Positions 18,651-27,326 are shown, numbered from the stretch's first letter. The stretch is DNA of 64,000 nucleotides from an uncultured Clostridia bacterium (GCA_934675735.1 CAKURR010000006.1:56638-120637); one strand, 5' to 3'. Numbers and translations are program-made. The notes: generated by a model from the letters alone, not told the origin.

Positions 18651-18696
18651 ACTCCCTCAGTCAGCTTCGCTGACAGCTCCCTCAAAGAGGGAGCCT
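18651..18696 (+). repeat. Interspersed CTCCCTCAGTC-type repeat, copy 1
   Basis: CTCCCTCAGTCAGC-TTC-GCTGACAG forms one hairpin and GCTCCCTC-AAA-GAGGGAGC a second (18677-18693). It matches a repeat type common between genes of gut Clostridia, by memory. A diverged inverted copy lies at 25780-25835. Confidence 0.75.
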
Positions 18697-18745
18697 TTTG
18701 GTTTTAAGAACCGTTTGAAATCGAAAGCCGTCGCTGTCTATGACG

Positions 18746-19663
18746 TTATGGCTGACCGAAGAGATTGAACAGCCACATCCGTTTCTTCCCCTTCTCCGTC
18801 CTGACCGTCACCTTCGCCCCGTCGGAGCGGCAGACAATCGTGCCGCTTTCATCCGTGCGGTATACCGCCGCACCCGCGTCGTTAAGGCGCGAAAGCACCT
18901 CTTCATGCGGATGACCGTAGGCGTTGTCCCTGCCGCAGCTGATGACGGCGTAAGTGGGCATGACCCGCCGCAGAAAGACGTAAGACGTGGACGTGTTGCT
19001 GCCGTGGTGGCCGACTTTGAGCACGGTAGCGGACAAATCCTCCCCGCTGTCCGCCATATCGTATTCGGACGGCCTTTCTGCGTCGCCCGTAAACAGAAAC
19101 GTCGTCTGCCCGTATGTGACCTTGACGACGAGCGAAATATCGTTCACATTGTCGTAAATGCCCAGCGGCGCGAGGAACTCAACCTTCGCGCGTCCGAGCG
19201 AAAAGCGCTGCCCCGCCTGCGGCACGGTGATTTTGAGCTTCTTATCACCTGCCGTGCGCCGCATCGCTTCAAACGGCCCGGCCTCGTATGCATCCACTGG
19301 CGAATACAGCTTTTTGACCCGAAACGCGCGAATCACATCCGACAGACCGCCGATATGGTCAACGTGCGGGTGTGTGGCGACGACTGCCTGAATCGTCGAG
19401 ACATGCAGCGTGTTTTGCAGATAATCGACCATCTTCGCCCCGCTTTCGGACGGGCCGCCGTCGATGACGAGCGTCTTTCCGTCGCAGACCACCACCGCGC
19501 CGTCGCCCTGGCCGACATCCACAAAATGCACGGCGAACCCGATTCGCGAGGTCTGCCAGGCGCAATACGCCGCAAAGCCCGCCGCCGCGAGCAGCGCCAA
19601 CGCGAACAGCACGGTCAGCCCTGCGCGCAGACGGGCAAGTATTTTCTGTTGCTTTGGTTTCAT
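18746..19663 (-). CDS. Exported MBL-fold hydrolase related to the ComEC C-terminal domain
   Basis: A 305-residue metallo-beta-lactamase-fold protein. The N-terminal hydrophobic segment (about 14-35, RLRAGLTVLFALALLAAAG) is a signal or anchor. The catalytic domain starts at VHFVDVGQGDGAVV and carries the metal motif THPHVDHIGG, FLFTGDAE and GHHGSNTSTS, all typical of ComEC/Rec2-type hydrolases. It lacks the ComEC membrane channel, so it is a stand-alone surface nuclease- or phosphodiesterase-like enzyme; the substrate is unknown. The ATG at 19663 is preferred; in-frame codons upstream lack a clear ribosome-binding site. Confidence 0.85.
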   Translation of the reverse strand: MKPKQQKILARLRAGLTVLFALALLAAAGFAAYCAWQTSRIGFAVHFVDVGQGDGAVVVCDGKTLVIDGGPSESGAKMVDYLQNTLHVSTIQAVVATHPHVDHIGGLSDVIRAFRVKKLYSPVDAYEAGPFEAMRRTAGDKKLKITVPQAGQRFSLGRAKVEFLAPLGIYDNVNDISLVVKVTYGQTTFLFTGDAERPSEYDMADSGEDLSATVLKVGHHGSNTSTSYVFLRRVMPTYAVISCGRDNAYGHPHEEVLSRLNDAGAAVYRTDESGTIVCRSDGAKVTVRTEKGKKRMWLFNLFGQP

Positions 19664-19979
19664 GGCTCTCTTTCTGTTCCTTTTTGTGATGGCTTTCAGC
19701 ATATCACCAAACGGATGATTTTGCAAGCGTGCGAAAATTTGTGACGAAATTGTGACAGCACGGCGGTATTTTCTGGGATTTCGTAACATTTATCTTGTCT
19801 ATTGCGCGAAACTCGGGTAAAATGAGACTATTTCCAAGCGAAAAAAGGGCCGTAAAAAAATTTTTTAAGAAATTTTGAAAAAAGTGAAATTTTCGGCGGT
19901 TTTCATCGTCTATAAAGATAGAGACACATCCGAGGCGGTTCAAGCCGCCGATTCACACCCGAGAAAGGAGGTTGCCCGT
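19664..19979. other. Divergent intergenic region
   Basis: 316 bp without a credible gene between the MBL-fold gene and the caspase-like gene. It holds the promoter at 19795-19823, an A/T-rich inverted-repeat stretch at about 19850-19895 (runs of A followed by runs of T), and a small GGCGG-TTCAAG-CCGCC hairpin at about 19934-19949. The caspase-like mRNA would therefore have a leader of about 150 nt. Confidence 0.5.
19795..19823 (+). promoter_or_regulatory. Promoter of the caspase-like gene
   Basis: TTGTCT (19795-19800), 17 bp, TAAAAT (19818-19823). Confidence 0.5.
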
Positions 19980-21458
19980 ATGCGAAAACGCTTCGCGCTC
20001 ATCGTTTCCCTGCTGCTGCTCGCCCTGCCTGCCCTTGCGCTGGGGCAGACGCGCGCGCTGCTGGTCGCCTGCCGCGACTTCCTTTCCATGCCGGATTTGG
20101 GCAATTCCGTCTCCGGCAATCTGCACATCATCGGTTCTGCGCTGGTCGGCGCGGGGCTGAACGTCGGCAGTCTTTCCATCGAGGACGACACCATCGGCAC
20201 GACCGAGCAGCTGCAGGCCGCGCTCGACGACGCGTTCGGCGGCGCGGACGAGACCGACCTTTCCATCCTCTATCTGTGCACGCACGGCGTGCTCGCTTCG
20301 GCGGATGACAACCACATGTATCTGCTGCTGGGCAACGGCGAAAGCGAAGCCCCGCTCGGCGCGGCGGATTTGCAGGCCATGCTCTCTTCGATTCAGGGCG
20401 AAAAGCTGCTGATTGTGGACGCGTGCTACTCCGGCGCGCTGCTCGGGCGCGGGCTGTCCGAGCCGAGCCTTCTGCCGGGCAGCCGCGCGCACACGCCCGC
20501 TTCGTCGGAAACGCCGTTCCTCGCGGATTCCAGCATCCATGTGCTGACCTCCGCGGGCGGGTTTGAATCCAGCTGGTATTACGACAGCGAGGGATTGACC
20601 ACGGGCGCGGTATCCTACTTCGCCAGCGCGCTTTCCAGCGGGCTGGGGCTGTATGGCAAGCCCGAAGCGGATATCAACAACAACGGCGAGGTCACGCTGG
20701 AAGAGCTGCGGCGCTACCTGAGTACGGCGGTGCCCTCTTCCACCGTGCAGCTGCTCTCCGCGCGGGCCAACACGCTGACGCTGCCCGTGGCCACGGGCGC
20801 CTCGCTCGCCCGCGCGCTTTCGGGGTTCAGCTACGGCGACAGCCTGCTGGAGGACGACGACCCGACGCTGGAATTTTCCTACACCGTGACGCAAGAAACC
20901 GCCGTGCAGTACCGCGTGGTGCGGCAGGTCGGCGGCAGCTGGGATTGGCAGAACGCGACCACCTTTCTGGATGAAGGCGACGACGGCGACGGCCTGCTCA
21001 CCCCCGGGCGCAAGACGCGCGAGTTGACGCTCGACGGCATGACAGAGGGCGAAAGCGGCTATCTGATGCTGCAGGTTTTTGCCGTCACGGGCGAGGAGGT
21101 CATTCTCTGTTCCGAGCGGCTGCTGGCGGTGCGCCCCGCGTTTGTCGAACCGGCGGTCACGCTGAGCAGCGAAAACCCGACGTTTGACGCGGCGGCACTG
21201 CGCGAAGTGGCGCTGGAAGCGCGCATCAACGTGCCGTCGGAAATCACCGTCACCGTTTACGACGCGCAGGGCAGCGCCGTGCGCCGCCTGGCCGCCTCCC
21301 AGCTGACGCGCCCGACGCCCGGCGATATCACCATGCTCTATTGGGACGGGCGCGACGACGTGGGCAACCTCGTTCCCGCCGGCGCATACACCGCCGCGCT
21401 GGAAACCGTCATCGGCGGCAGCCGTCAAAAGGCGACCGTCGAGCTCACGGTGCAGTGA
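19980..21458 (+). CDS. Secreted caspase-like (clan CD) peptidase with FlgD-like C-terminal domain
   Basis: A 492-residue exported protein. A Sec signal peptide (RKRFALIVSLLLLALPALALG, cut near residue 22) leads into a caspase/metacaspase-like fold: TRALLVACRDF, the catalytic-His segment LYLCTHGVLAS and the catalytic-Cys segment IVDACYSGALL. An EF-hand-like loop DINNNGEVTLEEL (about 237-249) resembles a calcium site. The C-terminal half is beta-rich and ends with a FlgD/Por-type Ig-like domain (YWDGRDDVGNLVPAGAYTA). AAAGGAGG at 19964-19971 fits the ATG at 19980. Substrate and purpose are unknown. Its 3' end overlaps the convergent gene by 14 bp. Confidence 0.82.
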   Translation: MRKRFALIVSLLLLALPALALGQTRALLVACRDFLSMPDLGNSVSGNLHIIGSALVGAGLNVGSLSIEDDTIGTTEQLQAALDDAFGGADETDLSILYLCTHGVLASADDNHMYLLLGNGESEAPLGAADLQAMLSSIQGEKLLIVDACYSGALLGRGLSEPSLLPGSRAHTPASSETPFLADSSIHVLTSAGGFESSWYYDSEGLTTGAVSYFASALSSGLGLYGKPEADINNNGEVTLEELRRYLSTAVPSSTVQLLSARANTLTLPVATGASLARALSGFSYGDSLLEDDDPTLEFSYTVTQETAVQYRVVRQVGGSWDWQNATTFLDEGDDGDGLLTPGRKTRELTLDGMTEGESGYLMLQVFAVTGEEVILCSERLLAVRPAFVEPAVTLSSENPTFDAAALREVALEARINVPSEITVTVYDAQGSAVRRLAASQLTRPTPGDITMLYWDGRDDVGNLVPAGAYTAALETVIGGSRQKATVELTVQ

Positions 21459-22299
21459 GCCTGCGCCTGAACGGAAGCACGCGGCACAGCGGCATGCCGA
21501 TGCGCCCTAGCGCCGCTTCCATCCCCTGTGCGGCGGCTTCGCGCCCCGCATCCGCGCCGAGCAGGATATCGGAAAGCGACAGCGCGCCGAATTTTTCGGG
21601 CAGGGGAATGCGGAAAACGCCGACGTTTTCCCCCAGCTCCCGCGCGCAAGGCACGAAAAAGCCGCCCGCCTGTTCGAGCGCATCCGGCGGATGGCGGACA
21701 GAGCTCTGCGGCACAAGCACCATCACCCGCTGTGCGCCCATCGCCAGCAGCATGCGGCAGGCCAGCGCCACGTCATCCAGCGGCAGAAGCGGCGAACCCA
21801 TCCACTCCATCGGCGCGACAAACGGCGTGCGGGCGAGCGCCGCGCGGGCCGCAAACGCCGCCGACGCCTGTAAGGTCACAATCACGCCTTCCTGCACCAT
21901 ACTCTGCGTGCTGAAGGCGACGATATGGCCGCTGCGCGCCGCGCGGCAGAGAAACACGCCTTGCCGCTCACAAAGCCCCAACGCGCGTTCCCCCGTCTGG
22001 GCGGCCAGCAGCTTTTCAAGCCGTCGCCCGCGGCAGAGCGCGCTTTTTTTCATGCCCAGCAGATCGCGGGCGGAAGCATCCGCCGTGAGCAGCCGCCGCC
22101 CCGCGCGGGCGGCCTGGACCAGGGCGCCGCGCAGCCTGTCCGCGTCGTAGCCGACCAGATAGAGCGCTGCGGGCCACGCCCCCGCCTGCATACCGCAGAC
22201 GGCGAACGGCGCGGCGCCCGCATCCAGCATCCACGTCAGCGCGCCCGCGCTCGCCGCCGCGCACGCGCCCATTCCCGTAAGCACAACGCCAAGCCGCAT
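21445..22299 (-). CDS. Patatin-like protein lacking the catalytic serine (putative pseudoenzyme)
   Basis: A 284-residue protein whose layout follows RssA-type patatins: LGVVLTGMGACAAASAGAL at the oxyanion-hole position, then AVCGMQAGAWPAALYLVGYD where patatins have the G-x-S-x-G elbow, then ALCRGRRLEKLLA, and later RTPFVAPMEWMG and PLDDVALACRMLLAMGAQRV where patatins have the Asp-Gly motif. The elbow reads G36-M37-Q38-A39-G40, so the serine nucleophile is a glutamine (CAG at 22186-22188) and the DG motif reads DD. Lipase activity is therefore unlikely; a binding or regulatory role is inferred. The family call rests on by-eye alignment. The start ATG follows GGAAGGAGG. Confidence 0.6.
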   Translation of the reverse strand: MRLGVVLTGMGACAAASAGALTWMLDAGAAPFAVCGMQAGAWPAALYLVGYDADRLRGALVQAARAGRRLLTADASARDLLGMKKSALCRGRRLEKLLAAQTGERALGLCERQGVFLCRAARSGHIVAFSTQSMVQEGVIVTLQASAAFAARAALARTPFVAPMEWMGSPLLPLDDVALACRMLLAMGAQRVMVLVPQSSVRHPPDALEQAGGFFVPCARELGENVGVFRIPLPEKFGALSLSDILLGADAGREAAAQGMEAALGRIGMPLCRVLPFRRRLTAP

Positions 22300-22391
22300 G
22301 CGCCTTCCTCCTTCCCCGATATCCCTAATCTATGCAGGCGGCGGGCGGAACAATCAATCATTCGCGCCCGAGGAGGGCTAGAAAGTTTTTC

Positions 22392-22421
22392 TTGCTCTTC
22401 CGTTTGCGCGCGATTTATGAT
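22392..22421 (+). promoter_or_regulatory. Promoter of the CotH-DUF4956-VTC group
   Basis: TTGCTC (22392-22397), 18 bp, TATGAT (22416-22421), about 45 bp before the CotH start codon. Confidence 0.5.
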
Positions 22422-22467
22422 ATACTGAAACAGGCCATTTTGTCGAAACTTGAAAGGAAGTTCATTC

Positions 22468-25400
22468 ATGCGTTCCAATCGGATGAAAAATACCAGTCCG
22501 CCGCGCAAAAAGCGCAGCGCCATCAAACGCGTCAAGCCCCAGCGCGGCACGCTGCCGCTGCTGATTGCGCTGAGCGTGTTCGTCGTGCTGATGATTTTCT
22601 TCGCGCCGAAAATCGCGCAGACCCCCGCCGCCAACGTCTCCGGCACAGAAGTTGACGAGACCGCCGTTTCCAGCGGCAACACGAATCTGCGCATCACGGA
22701 GGCGATGTCCTCCAACCGCAGCGCGTTCCCCGACGAGACGGGCGCGTTTCCGGATTGGGTGGAAATCACCAACACGGGCGACAGCCCCATCCACATCAAG
22801 GGCTACGGCCTTTCCGACCGCGCGGACAAAATCACCTTCGTCTTTCCGGATATGACGCTTGCGGCAGGCGAACACGTCGTCGTTTTCGCTTCGGACAGCA
22901 CGCAGAACGAGGCCGGCAAGACGCTGCATGCCAAATTCAAGCTTTCCTCCGCGGGCGACAAGCTCTTTCTCTTCGGCAGCGACGGCATCGCCTTTCAGGA
23001 GTTGGACGTGCCCGCGATGGATTACAACATGAGCTACACGTGGATCGGCGGCAATGATTACATCATCACCGACCAGTACACCCCGGGATATGACAACACG
23101 CAGGAAGGCTACGCCGCCTTCCGCGCGAGCACGGTGCTGCAAAGCGGTGCGCTGGTCATCAACGAAATCTGCGCCTCCTCCATCACCACGCTCAAGGACG
23201 AGGACGGTGATTATCCCGACTGGATTGAAATCCACAACACGACCAATCAGGCCATCGATCTTTCCAACTACGCGCTGAGCGACAGCACGGATAAGCTTGT
23301 CAAGTGGCGTTTCCCGCAGGGCAGCGTCATCGAGGCGAACGGCTATTTCGTCGTCTTTGCCTCCAAAAAGGACAGAGCCGCAGCGGAGGGAAGCTGGCCG
23401 CACGCCAGCTTCAAGCTGCGTTCCAACGGCGAAACCGTCATTCTCTCGGATATTCAGGGCCGAATGATCGACATGGTGACCTATGACCTGCTCGCCGCGG
23501 ATACCTCCTGGGGCCGCGACGAAGAGGGCGACGGCAGTTTCAAGGTCTTTACCGCCCCCACGCCGGGGCTGCCCAACACGCGCGCGGGCATGACGGCGAT
23601 GGACACGAGCCTGTGTCTGGCCAACACATCGGGCCTTTACATCACCGAGGTCATGACCGGCAACAAAAGCACCCACGGGCCGAACGTCAATTACTACTAC
23701 GACTACATCGAAATTTACAACATGAGCGGGCAGGCCGTAAACCTCAAGGGTTACGGCCTGTCCGATAACATTAAGAAACCGCGCAAATGGCAATTTCCCG
23801 ACATCACCATCGAAAACAACAGCTATCTGGTCATCTACTGCGATACCACGCAGACGAGCAAAGACGGCGTTTATTATTTCACCAACTTTAATCTGAAAAA
23901 ATCGGGCGAGACCGTCTGCCTTTCCACCCCGAGCGGGCAGATTCTGGATAAGGTGGTCGTGCCCCAGCTTTACGACGATACATCCTACGGGCGCACGCTC
24001 GGGCAGGCCGGCCTTTTCTATTATTCCACCCCCACGCCCGGCGAAACGAACGGGCAGGGCTTCGTCGGCTATGCCGAAGCGCCGACTTTCAACGTCGCGG
24101 GCGGCTTGTATGACAGGCCGCTGACGGGCGAAAACGCGGTGACGCTCAACGTGCCTGCGAACAGCACCGTCCGCTATACGCTCGACAGCACCGACCCGAA
24201 CGAATCCTCCGCCCTCTATACCGGCCCGATTGAGGTCGAAACCAACACGGTCATCCGCGCGCGCGCCTACCGCGACGGCGTGGAAGCCTCGCAGATTATC
24301 TCCGAAACGTATCTGATTTCGGTGTATCACACAATGCCGGTCATCTGCCTGACGACCGATCCGGATAACCTGACCAACGAGGATTACGGTGCGTTCGCCT
24401 ACGGCCCGAACGTTGACCCCGAAACGGACAACCGCCCGTGGTTCAAAAAGGCCACGTTCGGCCAGAAGAACTGGTTCAGTGGCTGGGTGGAATACACCGA
24501 CGAAAACGGGCAGCTGCAAATCTCACAGGGCATCCGCTTCCGCGTGATGGGCCAATACTCGCTGGATATGCCGCAGAAGAGCCTGTATATCAAGGCGGAC
24601 GGCCAGTTCGGCAAGAGCGAATTTGACTATGCCCTGTTCAGTGACCGCCCGTTCACAACCTACAAGAGCTTCGTTCTGCGCAACGGCGGTCAGGACGGCC
24701 TGTATACCCGCGTGCTCGACGGCCTGGAAGCGCGCCTGATTGACCAATCGGACAGCACGCTCGCCACGCAGGCGTGGAAGCCCGTCATCGTCTACATCAA
24801 CGGCGAATACTACGGCCACTACAACATGCGCGAACGCGCGGGCGTGGACATGGTCGCCCAGCACGAGGGCTGGGCCAATGCGGACGACATCGACCTGCTG
24901 CAATCCGACGGTCTCTCCACCTCGCAGATTAAGCAGGGCTCCAACGCGGATTACAAGGCGCTTTACAACAAGGTCAAAAACGCCGATTTGAACAGCGACC
25001 CCGACCTGCTGGCCGAAGTCGAAGCGAATTTCGACATCGACAACATGTTCGATTACTACATCTTTGAATCGTTCTACGGCAACACCGACCCGGGCAACGT
25101 CCGCTTCTACCGCAACACAAAATCCGGCGACGGCAAGTGGCGCTATCTGGTGTTCGATATGGACTGGGGCCTGTTCAACGCTTCCGCCACGAGCAAGGGC
25201 GTTGAATACGCCGTCGGCGGCCTCAGCTATTACATGAACGAAAACGGCATCGGCAACCAGAAAATTAAGTCCAACCTGTTCGTGCGCAAGCTGGTACAAG
25301 TGCCGCAATACCGTGACAAATTCCTGAAGCGCTATGCCGAGCTGTTCAACAGCGTGCTGACGACGGAAAACATGGTCTCGCTGTTCTATGAAATGACGGC

Positions 25401-25656
25401 GCAGATTAAGCCGGAGATGCAGATGCACAGCGAGCGCTGGGCGGCGGAAATGTCCCCCAAGGTGAGCTTTGACGTGCCGAAGAACGCGACGGGCGCTTAC
25501 AACTACTGGATTACCCGCTGCGAGCGCACCGTGCGCGTCATGAACCGCCGGCCGCACTTCATCTGGCTGGATATTCAATCCTATTTCGGCCTGAGCGACG
25601 CGGAAATGGAAGCCTATTTCGGCCCGTGCCCGCAGATTCCGGCGGAATACCAGTGA
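22468..25656 (+). CDS. Membrane-anchored CotH kinase-family protein with three lamin-tail domains
   Basis: A 1062-residue surface protein. A basic N-terminus (PPRKKRSAIKR) and one transmembrane helix (about 28-46) anchor it outside the cell. Three lamin-tail-like repeats start near 75 (ITEAMSSNRSAF), 230 (INEICASSITT) and 391 (ITEVMTGNKST). A chitobiase/hexosaminidase C-terminal-like domain lies near 547-610 (VRYTLDSTDPNESS). The CotH domain runs from about 620 to 1000, with VIVYINGEYYGHYNMRER and FDMDWGLF carrying the expected kinase-site residues. CotH proteins are atypical secretory kinases. GAAAGGAAG precedes the ATG at 22468. It probably leads an operon with DUF4956 and VTC genes 202 bp downstream. 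Confidence 0.88.
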   Translation: MRSNRMKNTSPPRKKRSAIKRVKPQRGTLPLLIALSVFVVLMIFFAPKIAQTPAANVSGTEVDETAVSSGNTNLRITEAMSSNRSAFPDETGAFPDWVEITNTGDSPIHIKGYGLSDRADKITFVFPDMTLAAGEHVVVFASDSTQNEAGKTLHAKFKLSSAGDKLFLFGSDGIAFQELDVPAMDYNMSYTWIGGNDYIITDQYTPGYDNTQEGYAAFRASTVLQSGALVINEICASSITTLKDEDGDYPDWIEIHNTTNQAIDLSNYALSDSTDKLVKWRFPQGSVIEANGYFVVFASKKDRAAAEGSWPHASFKLRSNGETVILSDIQGRMIDMVTYDLLAADTSWGRDEEGDGSFKVFTAPTPGLPNTRAGMTAMDTSLCLANTSGLYITEVMTGNKSTHGPNVNYYYDYIEIYNMSGQAVNLKGYGLSDNIKKPRKWQFPDITIENNSYLVIYCDTTQTSKDGVYYFTNFNLKKSGETVCLSTPSGQILDKVVVPQLYDDTSYGRTLGQAGLFYYSTPTPGETNGQGFVGYAEAPTFNVAGGLYDRPLTGENAVTLNVPANSTVRYTLDSTDPNESSALYTGPIEVETNTVIRARAYRDGVEASQIISETYLISVYHTMPVICLTTDPDNLTNEDYGAFAYGPNVDPETDNRPWFKKATFGQKNWFSGWVEYTDENGQLQISQGIRFRVMGQYSLDMPQKSLYIKADGQFGKSEFDYALFSDRPFTTYKSFVLRNGGQDGLYTRVLDGLEARLIDQSDSTLATQAWKPVIVYINGEYYGHYNMRERAGVDMVAQHEGWANADDIDLLQSDGLSTSQIKQGSNADYKALYNKVKNADLNSDPDLLAEVEANFDIDNMFDYYIFESFYGNTDPGNVRFYRNTKSGDGKWRYLVFDMDWGLFNASATSKGVEYAVGGLSYYMNENGIGNQKIKSNLFVRKLVQVPQYRDKFLKRYAELFNSVLTTENMVSLFYEMTAQIKPEMQMHSERWAAEMSPKVSFDVPKNATGAYNYWITRCERTVRVMNRRPHFIWLDIQSYFGLSDAEMEAYFGPCPQIPAEYQ

Positions 25657-25665
25657 CGCTTTTTT

Positions 25666-25689
25666 CGGACGCGCAATGCGCGCCCCTAC
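25666..25689 (-). repeat. GTAGGGGCGCGC palindromic repeat, copy 1
   Basis: A 24-bp unit; on the minus strand GTAGGGGCGCGCATTGCGCGTCCG. It differs at one base from the plus-strand copy at 62224-62247. The core GCGCGCATTGCGCG-type palindrome can form a hairpin. Confidence 0.75.
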
Positions 25690-25779
25690 ATCCTGTTTTC
25701 GTTCATTCGCAACATGCAGGGACAGCCGTCAGTCGTCCGTCGCAAGATTTATGCAGACTTTGTTCATTTGTGGTGAAAG

Positions 25780-25835
25780 CCAAAGGGTTCTCTCCTTGAG
25801 GGCGCCTACACAACGAAGTTGTAACTGAGGAAGTA
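25780..25835 (-). repeat. Interspersed CTCCCTCAGTC-type repeat, diverged inverted copy 2
   Basis: Aligns end to end with the reverse complement of 18651-18696: CCAAAGGGTTCTCTCCTTGA against CCAAAAGGCTCCCTCTTTGA, then a hairpin (ACAAC-GAA-GTTGT replacing CAGC-GAA-GCTG) and ACTGAGGAAGTA against ACTGAGGGAGTA. It lies just before the DUF4956 gene. Confidence 0.6.
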
Positions 25836-25858
25836 TCATATTAGGAGGAAACAATCCC

Positions 25859-26533
25859 ATGAAGAACATCATCAACGATACAAACGTAACCGAGTGGTTC
25901 TCGCAGCAAATGGCCAACCTCACGCCGATGAAAATGGTGCTGGCGCTGCTGATGGGCTTTATCGTCGGCCTCATCATCGCGCTGGTCTACCGCAAAGCGT
26001 TCCGCGGCGTGCTCTTTTCCCCGTCGTTCGCCAACACGCTGATTATGCTGTGCATGATTACCACGCCGGTCGTCATGTGCATCAAATCGAACATCGCGCT
26101 GTCGATGGGCATGGTCGGCGCGCTCTCCATCGTACGTTTCCGCACGGCCATCAAAGATCCGCTGGATACGGCCTACATGTTCTGGAGTCTGACGATGGGC
26201 ATTCTGCTCGGCGCGGAGCTGTACACCATCGCGCTGGTCGTGGTCGCGGGCATTTCCATCGCGATGCTGGCGCTGGCGTTCTTCCGCCTGCGCACGCCGA
26301 ACACCTTCTTGCTCGTGACCCACTACGACGCGGAGGTTGAGCCGGAAGTGATGGATTTCATCCGCCGCATCAAAGTGCAGCGTCTGCGCAGCAAGACCGT
26401 CACCCCGGGCGGCGTGGAACTGACCGTCGAGGTGCAGCTGCGCGAGCGTTTTGACATCGTGAACAAGCTGATGGATACCGAAGGCGTGCACAACGCGACG
26501 CTGATTGCCTGCCAGTCCGAAGCGGGCAACTAA
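25859..26533 (+). CDS. DUF4956 family membrane protein
   Basis: A 224-residue protein with several hydrophobic helices in the first ~140 residues (MVLALLMGFIVGLIIALVYR; NTLIMLCMITTPVVM; LGAELYTIALVVVAG) and the DUF4956 hallmark MGMVGALSIVRFRTAIKDP. A soluble alpha/beta C-terminal domain follows (about 150-224). TTAGGAGG sits before the ATG. DUF4956 proteins are typically encoded between CotH and VTC genes; the stop here is 9 nt before the VTC start. The molecular function is unknown. By context it may be a membrane partner of the polyphosphate polymerase. Confidence 0.9.
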   Translation: MKNIINDTNVTEWFSQQMANLTPMKMVLALLMGFIVGLIIALVYRKAFRGVLFSPSFANTLIMLCMITTPVVMCIKSNIALSMGMVGALSIVRFRTAIKDPLDTAYMFWSLTMGILLGAELYTIALVVVAGISIAMLALAFFRLRTPNTFLLVTHYDAEVEPEVMDFIRRIKVQRLRSKTVTPGGVELTVEVQLRERFDIVNKLMDTEGVHNATLIACQSEAGN

Positions 26534-26542
26534 GGAGTCGAT

Positions 26543-27235
26543 ATGATCATCCGCAACATTCCGCTGCGGCACGAGCTGAAATACCTCATCACGCCGGCGG
26601 AGCTGACCGTTCTGCGCAATGCGCTCGCGCCGCTGATGCAGCTCGACCAGGGCCACGAATATCTGATTCGCTCGCTGTATTTTGACACCATCAACGACGA
26701 CGCGCTGGAAGAAAAGATCGCGGGCGTCGGCAACCGCAAAAAATACCGCATCCGCATCTACAATTTCAGCGACCGCGTGATTAAGCTGGAATGTAAGAGC
26801 AAATACGGCGATTTGATTTCCAAGCAGTCCGTCTCCATCCCCCGCGAGCTGGCCGACCAGCTGATTGCGGGCGACCCCGAGGGCTTGCAGCGCATGCGCC
26901 ATCCCCTGCTGCACGATGTATACCGCGAGATGAAAACGCGGCTGCTGCGTCCGGTGGTGATTGTGGATTATGTCCGCGAGGCGTACATCCACCCCGCCGA
27001 AGAGGTGCGCATCACGTTTGACAAGCAGATTCGCACGGGCCTGTATCAGACGAACATGTTCGACGCGGCGATTCCGACCTATCCGGTCTTTGACGACCCT
27101 GTGGAGGTGCTGGAAGTCAAGTATGACGAGTTTCTGCCGACCTACATGCAGGCGATTTTAAGCGGCGTTACGGCTCAGCGCAGCGCGGTGAGCAAGTACA
27201 CGTGGTGCAGGCGCTACGAGAACAAGGAGTTCTAA
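26543..27235 (+). CDS. VTC-domain polyphosphate polymerase family protein
   Basis: A 230-residue protein with the VTC tunnel fold: RHELKYLITPAELTVL, YLIRSLYFDT, the basic strand RKKYRIRIYN, KLECKSKYGDLISKQS and the late acidic strand EVLEVKYDEFLP. These basic and acidic strands line the nucleotide and polyphosphate channel in the eukaryotic VTC4 structure. The lysine/arginine ladder and glutamates are kept, so activity is plausible. There is no transmembrane segment. It follows DUF4956 by 9 nt with a GGAGT ribosome-binding site, so the two are almost certainly co-translated. Confidence 0.88.
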   Translation: MIIRNIPLRHELKYLITPAELTVLRNALAPLMQLDQGHEYLIRSLYFDTINDDALEEKIAGVGNRKKYRIRIYNFSDRVIKLECKSKYGDLISKQSVSIPRELADQLIAGDPEGLQRMRHPLLHDVYREMKTRLLRPVVIVDYVREAYIHPAEEVRITFDKQIRTGLYQTNMFDAAIPTYPVFDDPVEVLEVKYDEFLPTYMQAILSGVTAQRSAVSKYTWCRRYENKEF

Positions 27236-27326
27236 GGACGTTGGGCTGCCGCCCAAACCTGCCTGAGGGATTCCATCCCTCAGACTCCCTTCTTCGCTTC
27301 GCGCCTGTTCAAAGCAGTTTTTACAG

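Noticed and set aside
22462..24519. A 685-codon minus-strand frame opposite the CotH gene
   Set aside because: An antisense shadow. The plus frame has an anchor, repeated domains and a good ribosome-binding site.
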